64,000 nucleotides of DNA from Phreatobacter sp. (GCF_022843985.1 NZ_JALHMP010000013.1:52172-116171), one strand, 5' to 3'. Shown: positions 20,791 through 30,376, counted from the stretch's first letter. Translations and numbers: made by a program. The notes: generated by a model not told the origin, from the letters alone.

Positions 20791-23700
20791 TTGTCCCCCG
20801 AACCGTCATTTCAGGCACCCTATGCCGAGGCCGACGAGATCATCGCGCGCCGTCTCCTGGCCACCGCTTCGCTCCCGCCCGCGGCGGAGGCGCGCATCGA
20901 CGCGCGCGCGCGCGAGCTCATCGGCGCCATCCGCGCCAAGGCCGGGGGGCTCGGCGGCATCGAGGACTTCCTGCGCGAATATTCGCTGACCACCAAGGAG
21001 GGCCTCGCCCTCATGGTGCTGGCCGAGGCGCTGCTGCGGGTGCCGGATTCGCGCACGGCCGACGCGCTCATCGAGGACAAGCTGTCAGGGACCGACTGGG
21101 CGCACCGGGCCACCAAGTCGGAGGCCTGGCTGGTCTCGGCCTCGGCCTGGGCGCTCGGCGTCACCGCCCGCGTCATCCATCCCGGCGAGAGCCCGGAGGG
21201 CATTCTTGAGACGCTCGGCAAGCGGCTAGGCCTGCCGACGGTGCGCGCCGCGACGCGTCAGGCCATGCGGCTTCTCGGGTCGCATTTCGTGCTCGGCCAG
21301 ACCATTTCCGAAGCGCTGGGACGGGCCGGCTCGGCCCGCCGCTTCCGCTATTCCTACGACATGCTCGGCGAAGGCGCCCGCACGGCTGAGGATGCCGAGC
21401 GCTACCTTGTCTCCTACCGCGATGCCATCGCGGCGATCGGCCAGGCCGCCGGCAACGAGACCCTGCCCAACCGTCCCGGCATTTCGGTGAAGCTGTCGGC
21501 GCTGCATCCGCGCTACGAGGCGGTGAGCCGCGACCGCGTCATGGCCGAGCTCGTGCCGAAGCTGCTGAAGCTCGCCCAGGCGGCCAGGGCCCATGACCTC
21601 AATTTCACCGTTGACGCCGAGGAGGCCGACCGCCTCGAGCTGTCGCTCGACGTCATCGCCGCCGTCCTCGCCGATCCCTCGCTCGCCGGCTGGGACGGGT
21701 TCGGCCTCGCCGTCCAGGCCTACCAGAAGCGGGCGCTGGCGGTGATCGACTGGCTCGACGCCCTGGCGACGCGCCTCGACCGCAAGCTGATGGTCCGGCT
21801 CGTCAAGGGTGCCTATTGGGACACCGAGGTGAAGCGGGCGCAGGAGCGCGGCCTGCCCGACTTTCCGGTCTTCACCCGCAAGCCGATGACCGATCTCCAC
21901 TACATGGCCTGCGCGCGGCGGCTGCTCGCTGCCCGGCCGCGGATTTATCCGCAATTCGCCACCCACAATGCGCTGACCATCGCGACGATCCTCGAAGAGG
22001 CCGGGGGGCCCGAGGGCTACGAGTTCCAGCGCCTGCACGGCATGGGCGAGGCGCTCTACGAGTCCCTGCTGGCGAAGCTTCCCGAAGCGGCCTGCCGGAC
22101 CTATGCGCCGGTCGGCGGCCATCGCGACCTCCTCGCCTATCTCGTCCGCCGGCTGCTGGAGAACGGCGCCAATTCCTCCTTCGTCTCGGCCTCGGCCGAT
22201 CCCGCGGTACCGGTGGAGACCCTGCTCGCCCGGCCGCAGAGCTGGATCGGCAATGCCGGCGACGCCCGCCCACACCGGCTGCCGCTGCCGAAGGACCTCT
22301 ATGCGCCCGGCCGGATCAACTCGGCCGGCGTCGAGTTCGGCGACGCCGCGGCGCTCGCCGGCTTTCTCGACGCCGTCACAAGGGGGCGCGGACGGGTTCC
22401 GGCAGTGGCCCAGCCGCTGATCGGCGGCAAGGTCCTGCGCGGTGCCATCCGCTCGGTGATCAGCCCGGTGGACGGCACCCCGGTCGGTGCGGTCGAGGAG
22501 GCGGATGCGGCGATGGTCACGGCCGCCTTCGACCGCGCCGCCGCCGGCTTCGCCGGCTGGAACCGCTCACCCGTCAGCACCCGCGCCGAGGCGCTCGACA
22601 GACTTGCCGATCTCCTGGAGGCTGAGCGTGGCCTGTTCTGCGCGCTGCTCGCCCGCGAGGCCGGCAAGACCCTCGACGACGGCGTGGCGGAAGTGCGCGA
22701 GGCCGTCGATTTCTGCCGCTACTACGCGCAGGAGGCGCGTCGGCATTTCGGTGCGGGTGTCCTGATGCCGGGCCCGACCGGCGAGGAGAACCGGCTGACC
22801 CTGCGCGGGCGCGGCACCATGGTCTGCATCAGCCCGTGGAACTTCCCGCTCGCCATCTTCCTCGGCCAGGTGGCAGCGGCGCTCGCCGCCGGCAATGCGG
22901 TCATCGCCAAGCCCGCCGAACAGACGCCACTGGTGGCCGCCGCAGCGGTGGCGCTCGCCCACAAGGCCGGCATTCCCGGCGACGCGCTGGCGCTGGTGCC
23001 AGGCGACGGCCGCGTCGGCGCGCTGCTGGTGGCCGAACCGCGTGTCGCCGGCGTCGCCTTCACCGGTTCCACCGAGGTCGCGCTCAAGATCAACCAGCAA
23101 CTGGCGGCCAGGCGCGGCCCCATTGTGCCGCTGATCGCCGAGACCGGTGGCATCAACGCCATGATCGTCGATGCCACCGCGCTGCCCGAACAGGTCAGCG
23201 ACGATGTCGTCATGTCGGCCTTCCGCTCCGCCGGCCAGCGCTGCTCGGCCCTGCGCCTTCTCTGTCTGCAGGAGGATGTGGCGGAGCGCATGCTGGAAAT
23301 GATCCGGGGAGCTGCCGCCGAACTCCGGATCGGCGACCCGCTCGATCCTGCGACCCATGTCGGCCCGGTCATCGACGCGGAGGCCAAGGCGCGGCTCGCG
23401 GCGGTCGTCGACAGGGCGCGCGCCGAGGGGCGGCTCGTCTGGCAGGCAAGCCTTACCGCCGAGGCGCCGCCGGGGCTCTTCGTCGCCCCGGCGATCATCC
23501 GTGTGGCCAGGGCCGAGGATCTGGCGGAAGAGCTTTTCGGCCCCATCCTGCACGTCACCACCTGGAAGGCGGGCCGTCTCGGACAGCTCACCGACGCCAT
23601 CGCCGGGAATGGCACGGGCCTGACGCTCGGCATCCATTCGCGCATCGACCAGGTCGTCGAGGAGGTCGTGTCCCGGCTCTCCCACGGCAATGTCTATGTC

Positions 23701-23883
23701 AATCGCAACATGATCGGCGCGGTGGTCGGCACCCAGCCCTTCGGCGGCTCCGGCCTGTCGGGCACGGGCCCGAAGGCCGGCGGGCCGCACTACCTGCCGC
23801 GCTTCGCGCTGGAACAGGTGGTGACCGTCAACACCGCCGCGGCCGGCGGCAATGCCAGCCTGCTGGCCGGCGGGGAGGGCTGA
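20791..23883 (+). CDS. putA: Bifunctional proline dehydrogenase / pyrroline-5-carboxylate dehydrogenase
   Basis: Oxidises proline to glutamate in two steps, FAD-linked and then NAD-linked, at the membrane face. The 1030 residues comprise a helical N-terminal arm, the proline dehydrogenase barrel (about 130-470, with MVRLVKGAYWDTEVKRAQ) and the aldehyde dehydrogenase domain (about 520-1010) with Glu784 in AETGG and catalytic Cys818 in GQRCSALR. It lacks the ribbon-helix-helix DNA-binding domain of E. coli PutA, so control must come from another protein, presumably the divergent Lrp-type gene. The start must be the TTG at 20791: an in-frame TAG lies at 20770, AAGAGG precedes the TTG, and no early ATG exists. 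Confidence 0.97.
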   Translation: MSPEPSFQAPYAEADEIIARRLLATASLPPAAEARIDARARELIGAIRAKAGGLGGIEDFLREYSLTTKEGLALMVLAEALLRVPDSRTADALIEDKLSGTDWAHRATKSEAWLVSASAWALGVTARVIHPGESPEGILETLGKRLGLPTVRAATRQAMRLLGSHFVLGQTISEALGRAGSARRFRYSYDMLGEGARTAEDAERYLVSYRDAIAAIGQAAGNETLPNRPGISVKLSALHPRYEAVSRDRVMAELVPKLLKLAQAARAHDLNFTVDAEEADRLELSLDVIAAVLADPSLAGWDGFGLAVQAYQKRALAVIDWLDALATRLDRKLMVRLVKGAYWDTEVKRAQERGLPDFPVFTRKPMTDLHYMACARRLLAARPRIYPQFATHNALTIATILEEAGGPEGYEFQRLHGMGEALYESLLAKLPEAACRTYAPVGGHRDLLAYLVRRLLENGANSSFVSASADPAVPVETLLARPQSWIGNAGDARPHRLPLPKDLYAPGRINSAGVEFGDAAALAGFLDAVTRGRGRVPAVAQPLIGGKVLRGAIRSVISPVDGTPVGAVEEADAAMVTAAFDRAAAGFAGWNRSPVSTRAEALDRLADLLEAERGLFCALLAREAGKTLDDGVAEVREAVDFCRYYAQEARRHFGAGVLMPGPTGEENRLTLRGRGTMVCISPWNFPLAIFLGQVAAALAAGNAVIAKPAEQTPLVAAAAVALAHKAGIPGDALALVPGDGRVGALLVAEPRVAGVAFTGSTEVALKINQQLAARRGPIVPLIAETGGINAMIVDATALPEQVSDDVVMSAFRSAGQRCSALRLLCLQEDVAERMLEMIRGAAAELRIGDPLDPATHVGPVIDAEAKARLAAVVDRARAEGRLVWQASLTAEAPPGLFVAPAIIRVARAEDLAEELFGPILHVTTWKAGRLGQLTDAIAGNGTGLTLGIHSRIDQVVEEVVSRLSHGNVYVNRNMIGAVVGTQPFGGSGLSGTGPKAGGPHYLPRFALEQVVTVNTAAAGGNASLLAGGEG

Positions 23884-23922
23884 GCCCCGCCTGGCGCCGG
23901 CCTGCCGGCGGACCGCTCCGGC

Positions 23923-24816
23923 TCATCCGCGGAACAGGCGCCAGACCCGGCCGTCAATGGCGACGAGCCCGAGGCCGATCAGGGCCATGCCGGCAACATG
24001 CGTCCAGGCCAGCCGCTCCCCCAGAAAGAGGCCCGTCAGCAGGATGGTCGAGACGGGAATGAGGAAGGTCACGAGCAGCAGATTGCTCGGCCCCGCCGTC
24101 GCCAGCAGGCGGAAGAAGATGATGTAGGCAAGCGCCGTCGAGAGGATGGCGAGCGCCAGCACGGCTGCGATCGCGGCCGCCCCGGGCATCGGCAGCATCC
24201 AGGGCCGGTCGACCAGCCCCACGAGCGGCGCCATCACGAGGCTGGTGATGGTGAGCTGCAGCCAGGCGGTGACGGTCGGCGTCAGGGCGAGTGGCTTGAT
24301 ACGCCGGCCCCAGAGGCCGGAGAAGGCATAGGAGAGCGTGGCCGCAAGGCAGGCGGCGAGCGCCCAGAGCGGCGTGTCCAGCCGCCCTACGGCTGCCGGC
24401 CCGACAAGGACGACGACACCGAGGAAACCCAGCGCGACGCCGGCGGCCTTGCCGGGCGTCGCCCGCTCGTCGGTGGTGAAGAGATGCATGACGATGACGC
24501 TGAAGAGGGGCGTCGTGGCGTTGAGAATGGCGGCGAGCCCGGCGGGGATGGCGGTCTGGCCCCAGAAGATCAGCGAGAAGGGGATGATGTTGTTGAGCAG
24601 CGCCATGACCGCCAGGGTCGTCCAGACCTCGCGGCGGCGCGGCAGGCTCTCGCCGGTGGCGCGCAGGACGGCATAGAGGACGGCGGAGCCGATGACGACG
24701 CGGGCGAGGACCAGTGTCAGCGGCGGCAGGTCGTCGAGAGCGACGCGCACGAAAAAGAACGTGCCACCCCAGAGGAAGGACAGCGTCGTCAGCAAGATCC
24801 AGTCGCGCAGGGTCAC
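23923..24816 (-). CDS. EamA/DMT family transporter
   Basis: A 297-residue inner-membrane carrier with about ten hydrophobic helices arranged as two EamA repeats (about 8-140 and 150-290). Such proteins usually export amino acids or other metabolites; the substrate is not readable. It starts with GTG at 24814-24816 and converges with putA, 39 bases apart. Confidence 0.9.
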   Translation of the reverse strand: MTLRDWILLTTLSFLWGGTFFFVRVALDDLPPLTLVLARVVIGSAVLYAVLRATGESLPRRREVWTTLAVMALLNNIIPFSLIFWGQTAIPAGLAAILNATTPLFSVIVMHLFTTDERATPGKAAGVALGFLGVVVLVGPAAVGRLDTPLWALAACLAATLSYAFSGLWGRRIKPLALTPTVTAWLQLTITSLVMAPLVGLVDRPWMLPMPGAAAIAAVLALAILSTALAYIIFFRLLATAGPSNLLLVTFLIPVSTILLTGLFLGERLAWTHVAGMALIGLGLVAIDGRVWRLFRG

Positions 24817-24926
24817 GGCGGCAGGGCTCCGGTTCGGCTCCCGGGCGGTTTAGTGATCGCGGCCCGCCACGGCCACCCGTTCCCTCGCATGCCGCCTGTC
24901 GATGGTGCGACACCGCAGGCTGTGGC

Positions 24927-24941
24927 CCTGTCATTGACAGG
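24927..24941. promoter_or_regulatory. Palindrome in the gap between the DMT transporter and hisE-like genes
   Basis: CCTGTC-ATT-GACAGG is a perfect six-base inverted repeat with a three-base spacer. It includes TTGACA (24934-24939), a -35-like hexamer reading toward the hisE-like gene, though no good -10 follows at the usual distance. It could be an operator for either divergent gene. Confidence 0.35.
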
Positions 24942-25021
24942 CCGCACTTGTCTGCGACCGTTGAATCGTCCGCAGGACTAGACCATTGATTCGACCGGAG
25001 CCGGGGACGCGAACCACCGAC

Positions 25022-25360
25022 ATGTCCGATGCCATCGACCGCCTGCATGCGGCCATCCTGCAGCTCCGCCAGACCCATGTGCCGTCCTCGCGCACCGCCA
25101 AGCTGCTGGCCGGCGGCCGCGCCAAGATGGCCAAGAAACTGGTCGAGGAGGCAACCGAGGTGACGCTCGACGCTGTCGGCAACGACCGCGACGCGGTGAT
25201 CCGCGAGAGCGCCGACCTGCTCTACAATCTCACGGTGCTGTGGACCGACATGGACATCGCGCCCGCCGATGTCTGGCGGGAGATGGAGCGGCGCGAGCGT
25301 CTCTATGGCCTGGCCGAAAAGCTGCACAAGGGTCCGGTGGCGGTCGCCGGCGGCCTCTGA
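25022..25360 (+). CDS. hisE: Phosphoribosyl-ATP pyrophosphohydrolase (HisE-like)
   Basis: A 112-residue all-helical pyrophosphohydrolase of the HisE/MazG group. The metal-binding acidic motifs are seen in KKLVEEATEVTLDA and ESADLLYNL. HisE performs the second step of histidine synthesis, but this gene stands alone with no other his gene nearby, and its N-terminus differs from common HisE proteins, so a different nucleotide substrate remains possible. I chose the ATG at 25022, where the domain begins, over an ATG at 24986. Confidence 0.75.
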   Translation: MSDAIDRLHAAILQLRQTHVPSSRTAKLLAGGRAKMAKKLVEEATEVTLDAVGNDRDAVIRESADLLYNLTVLWTDMDIAPADVWREMERRERLYGLAEKLHKGPVAVAGGL

Positions 25361-25366
25361 GCGGCC

Positions 25367-25984
25367 CTATTCCCGCAGGAACAACGGCAGGTCGACGGGC
25401 GGCAGGCGCACTTCGCGATTCACCGCGTTCACCATGCCCACGGCGCGCCGCACCAGCCAGCCGTCGCGGTTGGGGCAGGCGTCCCGGGCCAGCGACTGGG
25501 CTGCCCGCAACGTGCGGACGAGGCGGGCCCGGTCGGGGGTCTGCAGACCCGCCCGCTCGACGGCGGCGCGCGAGCGCTGGAACTGCGAGGGATCGGAGCA
25601 GATGTCGCCGCGCGCCATGAACTGGGCGTCCGCCGGGGCGCCGGCGAAGGTAATCAGAAGGAGGAGGACGGCAGCGGCGAGCCTGGCGAGGCTTGCCGAC
25701 AGCCGGACGAGATCGCCGGCCACGGACAGGGTCTTCACCCGCGCGGTCTTGCCCTGGACGACCGCCACATGGGCGCGGGCGATGCCGGGCGCCCCGGCGA
25801 GAAGCCCCTCGAGCGCTGCATGGGCCTTGCCGTCCTCGGGTAAGGCCCGCACCCGAGCCTTGAGGACGGAGCGGCCGTCCGCCAGCCGCTCGGCACCCCC
25901 GAAGGCGTCGCGCCCGCCCCGCGGCGTCAGCCTGACGTCGAGCAGCAGGCGCTCGCGGTCGCCGCGATAGGGCAGGGCGTCCAT
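25367..25984 (-). CDS. DUF167 (YggU family) domain fused to a secreted-type C-terminal region
   Basis: Residues 1-100 form a DUF167/YggU domain (LDVRLTPRGGRDAF, then RVRALPEDGKAHAALEGLLA and ARVKTLSVAGD). Instead of ending there, the frame runs on through a hydrophobic stretch (RLAAAVLLLLITFAGAPADA) that looks exactly like a signal peptide with an AxA cleavage site, then about 80 further residues with two cysteines and no recognised family. Either this is a true fusion with a membrane anchor, or a second secreted protein starts inside at a GTG just before AGDLVRLSASL. It follows yggT by seven bases, as yggU usually does. Confidence 0.72.
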   Translation of the reverse strand: MDALPYRGDRERLLLDVRLTPRGGRDAFGGAERLADGRSVLKARVRALPEDGKAHAALEGLLAGAPGIARAHVAVVQGKTARVKTLSVAGDLVRLSASLARLAAAVLLLLITFAGAPADAQFMARGDICSDPSQFQRSRAAVERAGLQTPDRARLVRTLRAAQSLARDACPNRDGWLVRRAVGMVNAVNREVRLPPVDLPLFLRE

Positions 25985-25991
25985 CGCGGCC

Positions 25992-26282
25992 TCAGAAGAC
26001 GTTGGGATAGATGTAGCGGACGATCACCTGCTGGATCAGGATGATGCCCAGCAGCAGGACGATCGGCGAAAGGTCGACCGCCCCGAGATTGGGCATGCGT
26101 CGCCGGATCGGCGCCAGGACGGGTTCGGTCATGGCGCGCAGGGTGGTGTCGATCTGCGCGACGATCTGGTTGCGGTAGTTCACCACGTTGAAGGCGATCA
26201 GCCAGGACAGCACGGCCGAGATGATGATGACCCACCAATAGAGGTTGAGGGCGATCAGGACGACATCGAGAATGGCTTTCAT
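25992..26282 (-). CDS. YggT family membrane protein
   Basis: A 96-residue protein with two membrane helices (about 7-30 and 70-90) separated by a conserved loop containing TEPVLAPIRRRMPNLGAVDLSPIV, the YggT signature. The family is linked with osmotic or ion homeostasis and cell shape, but its biochemical role is not established. It is paired with the DUF167 gene just downstream, a conserved yggT-yggU arrangement. Confidence 0.92.
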   Translation of the reverse strand: MKAILDVVLIALNLYWWVIIISAVLSWLIAFNVVNYRNQIVAQIDTTLRAMTEPVLAPIRRRMPNLGAVDLSPIVLLLGIILIQQVIVRYIYPNVF

Positions 26283-26370
26283 GGGTCCGCCGTGAAGGGG
26301 TGTGGGGTCCGGACCTGTTTTATGGGGTGTCGAACCGGACGGGGCAAGCGCGCGATTGCGCGCCGGCAGG

Positions 26371-27252
26371 TCACGTGGCGGCGAAGGACGAGCGCTGGGC
26401 CCAGCCGGTCATGCGATTTTCCAGCCAGACGGTGGCCATGTACATGGCGACGCCGAGGATCGCGAGGGCGATGAGCGCGGCGAACAGCAACGGCACGTTG
26501 AAGTCGGCCGAGGCGCGCGCCATGAGATTCCCGATGCCGTAACGTGAGGCGTTGTACTCGGCGATGACGGAACCGACATAGGCCAGGGTGATGGCGACCT
26601 TCAGCGAGCCGAAGAAATAGGGCAGTGACCGGGGGATGCCGACCTTGGTCATGATCTGCAGCTTGGAGGCGCCGAGCGCCTTCAGCACGTCCTCGGTCTC
26701 CGGCTCGATCGTGGCGAGGCCGGTCGCCACGTTCACGACGATGGGAAAGAACGAGATCATGAAGGCGGTGAGAACGGCCGGCAGCCAGCCGACGCCGAAC
26801 CAGATGACCAGGATCGGAACGACCGCGACCTTGGGGATCGAGTTGAAGCCGACGAGCAGCGGGTAGAAGCCGGCATAAAAGAACCGGCTGGCGCCGAGCA
26901 GCAGGCCGAGGGCGATGCCGAAGGCGACGGCCAGACCGAAGCCCGCCAGGGTCATCCAGGCCGTGTGGAAGGAATGGAAGCCGATCTGGCGGCGGAACTG
27001 CCAGATGGCGATGGCAATGTCGCTCGGCGCCGGTAGCACGAAGGTGGAGACCGCGAAGGCCTTGCAGAGCAGTTCCCAGACGAGGAACGTGCCGATGGTG
27101 CAGAACAGCGGCGCGAGCTGGAGCGACAGTTTGGTGCGGTCCAGCGCCGAGGCGCCGATCACCTTGTAGAGCAGATAGGCGATGTAGCCGACCACGCCGA
27201 TGACCAGCGCCATCGGCCAGGATGTGAGCAGGAAATCCGCCAGGGCGTCCAT
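26371..27252 (-). CDS. ABC transporter permease, NitT/TauT (SsuC-like) family
   Basis: A 293-residue inner-membrane permease. The EAA loop that docks the ATPase is at about residues 190-215 (DVLKALGASKLQIMTKVGIPRSLPYF in part). Compared with its paralogue at 51400-52179 it has an extra N-terminal helix of about 40 residues. It is the last gene of the run binding protein-ATPase-permease. Substrates of this family include sulfonates, nitrate, pyrimidine precursors and taurine; none can be assigned. Confidence 0.92.
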   Translation of the reverse strand: MDALADFLLTSWPMALVIGVVGYIAYLLYKVIGASALDRTKLSLQLAPLFCTIGTFLVWELLCKAFAVSTFVLPAPSDIAIAIWQFRRQIGFHSFHTAWMTLAGFGLAVAFGIALGLLLGASRFFYAGFYPLLVGFNSIPKVAVVPILVIWFGVGWLPAVLTAFMISFFPIVVNVATGLATIEPETEDVLKALGASKLQIMTKVGIPRSLPYFFGSLKVAITLAYVGSVIAEYNASRYGIGNLMARASADFNVPLLFAALIALAILGVAMYMATVWLENRMTGWAQRSSFAAT

Positions 27253-27262
27253 GGTCGATCCT

Positions 27263-28081
27263 TCAGGCCGTCGACCGGGCGTGGGCGATGCGCCCGCGCA
27301 GGTCGTGGACGATGTCGGAGAATTCCGGCTTGTAGGTGATCTCGATGTCGCGTGGCCGCGGGAAGGCCACCTCGCGTTCGGCGATGATCTTTCCCGGGCG
27401 GGAGGACATGCAGAAGATGCGGTCGGCGAGGAAGACCGCCTCGCGCAGGTCGTGGGTCACGAGGATGACGGTAAGCGTGCCGGCCATGCGCGCATGGAGG
27501 TCGCGGATGACACACCACAGTTCCTCGCGCGTGAAGGCGTCGAGCGCGCCGAAGGGCTCGTCGAGCATGAGGAGCTTCGGCTCGTGGATCAGGGCGCGGC
27601 AGAGCGAGGCGCGCTGCTGCATGCCGCCGGAGAGCTGCCAGGGAAACTTGGAGCCGGCGCCTTCGAGGCCGACCGAGGCCAGCAGGGCTTCGGCCTTGGC
27701 GACATACTCGGCCTTGTGGCGGCGCAGGCGCGAACGGTGCGGCTCGACGATTTCGAGCGGCAGCATCAGGTTCTCGAGCGTCGTCCGCCAGGGCAGGAGG
27801 GTCGGCGCCTGGAAGGCCATGCCGGCGATCTTGACGGGGTCGCGGACTTCCTGGCCGTCGACGACGACGGCGCCGGCCTGCGGAAACTGCAGGCCGGTGG
27901 CCAGTTTCATCAGCGTGGACTTGCCGCAGCCGGATGGACCAACCACGGCGGCGAACTCACCCTCGTTGACCCTGATGTCCAGTCCGTCGACGGCAAGCGT
28001 GCCGCCGGTGGCGTAGGTATGGCTGACGCCGGTCAGTTCGACGAATGGACGCAAGGGGACGGCGCTTTCGGAGCGGTGCAT
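27263..28081 (-). CDS. ABC transporter ATP-binding protein, NitT/TauT (SsuB-like) family
   Basis: A 272-residue ATPase for the permease just downstream (ten-base gap). Walker [10 protein letters not shown] is at 48-56, the signature LSGGMQQR and Walker B LLMLDEPFGALD follow, and the switch histidine is in LVTHDLREAVFLADR. The sequence is closely similar to the ATPase at 50493-51398. Confidence 0.94.
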   Translation of the reverse strand: MHRSESAVPLRPFVELTGVSHTYATGGTLAVDGLDIRVNEGEFAAVVGPSGCGKSTLMKLATGLQFPQAGAVVVDGQEVRDPVKIAGMAFQAPTLLPWRTTLENLMLPLEIVEPHRSRLRRHKAEYVAKAEALLASVGLEGAGSKFPWQLSGGMQQRASLCRALIHEPKLLMLDEPFGALDAFTREELWCVIRDLHARMAGTLTVILVTHDLREAVFLADRIFCMSSRPGKIIAEREVAFPRPRDIEITYKPEFSDIVHDLRGRIAHARSTA

Positions 28082-28141
28082 TCACGCGGAATCTGGGGCG
28101 GGGGCATTCGCGCCGCCCGCGGCTCGGTAGGAAAGCAAGCC

Positions 28142-29191
28142 TCAGGCCACCTTGCGGTCAGCGGCGGCCGGCAGCAGGTCGGAGATGAAGATGTCTTCCG
28201 GCTTCGGCTTGTTCTTGAAGGCGAAGGTCAGGCCGATCTGGTCGATGGCGGTGGCCATGCGCGCCGGATTGATGCCGCCGATGCCGTTGGCGCGGACATA
28301 GGGGGAGAGGACGTAGTTGTCGATCGTCATCTTCAGGCGCTCGGTCTCCGTCTCGAGCCGCGCGACGTCGTTGCGGGCGATGACGAGCTTGGCGCCGGCC
28401 GCCGGGTCGGCGATGCAGTCACGGATGCCCTTGACGAGGCCGCGGTTGAAGGCAGCGACCGCCGCGCGGTTGGCGGCCAGGAAGCCCGGGCTGGCCATGA
28501 TGGCGTTGCCGTAGAGCTCGACCCCGTAGTCGAACATGTGGAGCACGACGATGTCGTTCTCCGGCACGCCGCGCGATTTCAGGTTGATGAAGGAGGAATT
28601 GGCGAAACCGAAGATGGCGTCGACCTCGCCGGAGGCCAGCATCGGCTCGCGGACGGGGAAGCCGACATTCTCGAAGCGCATCTTGGAATCATCGAGCTTG
28701 TTGACCGTCTTGAAGATCGGCCACTGGGCAAAGGCGGCGTCCGGGGCCGGGGCGCCGAACTTCTTGCCCTCGAGGCTCTTCACGTCGGTGGTGATGCCGC
28801 GCGACTTGCGGCCGACAATGGCAAACGGCGGACGGTCGTAGACGATCATGTTCGCCTTGATGTCGACGGTCGGGTTCTCGTCGCGGAAGCGGATCATCGA
28901 ATTGATGTCGCCGAAGCCGATGTCATAGGTGCCGGAGGCAACGCGGGTGACGCCTTCGCGCGAGCCCGAGGCGGCGTCGATCGAGACGTTGAGACCCTCG
29001 GCGCGGAAATGGCCCTTCTCCAGCGCTGTCAGGAACAGGGCGGAGGGGCCCTCGAAACGCCAGTCGAGGGTGAAGCGGACATTGGTCGTCGCCTGGGCAT
29101 GGACGGCCGGAGCGAAGAGCGGGGCGAGCGAGGCGGCGCCGGCGAGCTTCAGGGCCGCGCGGCGGGTGGGCAGGAAGCGATACTCGGTCAT
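28142..29191 (-). CDS. ABC transporter substrate-binding protein, SsuA/THI5-like
   Basis: A 349-residue periplasmic binding protein. The N-terminus has TRRAALKLAG followed by a hydrophobic stretch and an AHA cleavage site near residue 32, a Tat-like signal. The mature part is of the SsuA/THI5/NMT1 type (VRFTLDWRFEGPSALFLTALEKGHF), a fold that binds sulfonates, taurine or pyrimidine-like precursors. GAAGG precedes the ATG. It heads the three-gene importer operon; the 205-base gap upstream should hold the promoter, and I see no TPP-type riboswitch there. Confidence 0.92.
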   Translation of the reverse strand: MTEYRFLPTRRAALKLAGAASLAPLFAPAVHAQATTNVRFTLDWRFEGPSALFLTALEKGHFRAEGLNVSIDAASGSREGVTRVASGTYDIGFGDINSMIRFRDENPTVDIKANMIVYDRPPFAIVGRKSRGITTDVKSLEGKKFGAPAPDAAFAQWPIFKTVNKLDDSKMRFENVGFPVREPMLASGEVDAIFGFANSSFINLKSRGVPENDIVVLHMFDYGVELYGNAIMASPGFLAANRAAVAAFNRGLVKGIRDCIADPAAGAKLVIARNDVARLETETERLKMTIDNYVLSPYVRANGIGGINPARMATAIDQIGLTFAFKNKPKPEDIFISDLLPAAADRKVA

Positions 29192-29396
29192 CTGCGGGCC
29201 TTCTGTCGATCGGTGAGCTGCAGCCCTGGCCTGCGGGCCATGGCCGGGCGGTGACCGCCGCGGCGAGGCGCGGGCACCGTGAAATTACCGTTGGCAGCAA
29301 AGACCATGCCGTTGCGGACGGCAACCGATTTTTCGACGTCCGGCCGCTTCTCTGCCCGGGAATCGAGCACTTTGCCTAATGGGCGGGCGGAAAGCC

Positions 29397-30212
29397 TTAG
29401 CGGCTGGCCGAGGCCGTCGTGGTGGGGCCGCCGAGTTCCAGGCGCGTCGGCTGGATCTCGGCCATGCCGACCGGCGTGCGGATGGCGATGCGGGCGGGGA
29501 CGAGCGCCCGCGTGCCGGCGACCGGCGCCAGCCAGATCTGCATGTCGCGGTTCGCCTCCATCGGCGCGGTAACCGCGGGTCGATGGCCGGCGATCGCCCG
29601 GTAGCGCGCATTGCAGACCACGGCGGGGCCGTCATAGCCGGCGACCTTCAGGTTTTCGGTGCGGGCATACGAAAAGGACAGGTCGTAGCGCTGGCGGCCG
29701 TCGAAGACCGGGAAGGTCTTGGCGCAGGCCTCGGCCACCACCGTCGGCCCCGTTCCGGGCACGAAGAACAGGCCGGCCGAGAGCGGATCGAGGACGCCCT
29801 GGCGATGGCTTGCGGTAACCGGCACCTCGTCGGCGGCGGCGGGGCGTTGCGGCTCGGCGGAATGAGAGCGCACGGAGCCGCCGGCCATGGCCATGCGGAT
29901 GGCATCGTTCTGCTGTGTGGTGTTGAGGGTCAGGGTGTAGCTGGCCGGTACGGCGCGGCCGCCGAGGATCCGCCCGGAGGCCATGGCCGAACCGCGACCG
30001 GAGGCGATGACGCGCGACACCCCCGACAGGCGCAACGAGACCGAAGCCTGGTAGCTGTCCTCGGAGACGCGGCCCTCGAAACCGGCAATGCCGACCTGCA
30101 GTCCCCCGATCAGGATCTCGTAGCGGGCGGAGACCCGCTCCTGCGCCAGCGCCGGCACGGCGAGACAGGACAACAGCGCGGCGGCTGCGGCGGGCAGGGT
30201 CGATCGAGACAC
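29397..30212 (-). CDS. DUF3108 domain-containing secreted protein
   Basis: A protein of about 271 residues with a signal peptide (LPAAAAALLSCLAVPALA, cleavage near residue 24) and a DUF3108 beta-rich domain (ARYEILIGGLQVGIAGFEGRV onward). The domain's function is unknown; it is thought to be envelope-located. I chose the GTG at 30210-30212 because GGAG stands eight bases upstream and the signal peptide then starts correctly; a GTG at 30251 would add an implausible leader. It is divergent from the heparinase-like gene. Confidence 0.85.
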   Translation of the reverse strand: MSRSTLPAAAAALLSCLAVPALAQERVSARYEILIGGLQVGIAGFEGRVSEDSYQASVSLRLSGVSRVIASGRGSAMASGRILGGRAVPASYTLTLNTTQQNDAIRMAMAGGSVRSHSAEPQRPAAADEVPVTASHRQGVLDPLSAGLFFVPGTGPTVVAEACAKTFPVFDGRQRYDLSFSYARTENLKVAGYDGPAVVCNARYRAIAGHRPAVTAPMEANRDMQIWLAPVAGTRALVPARIAIRTPVGMAEIQPTRLELGGPTTTASASR

Positions 30213-30376
30213 GGGACACACTCCAGGACCAACGGTGCCGGACAGCGCCACCCGGCATGACCCGCATCAAAGCGCGAAATGGTTAATGGCTTGGAAATCG
30301 GACTGTGGCTTGATCAACGTAAACGCGTCGACCGGCTGTGAATGCTAGGCTGGCGGACGGACGGGGGACCCGTCGC

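Noticed and set aside
29192..29396. Possible TPP riboswitch before the THI5/SsuA-like binding protein
   Set aside because: I looked for the conserved CTGAGA and ACCTGA blocks on the minus strand and found neither.
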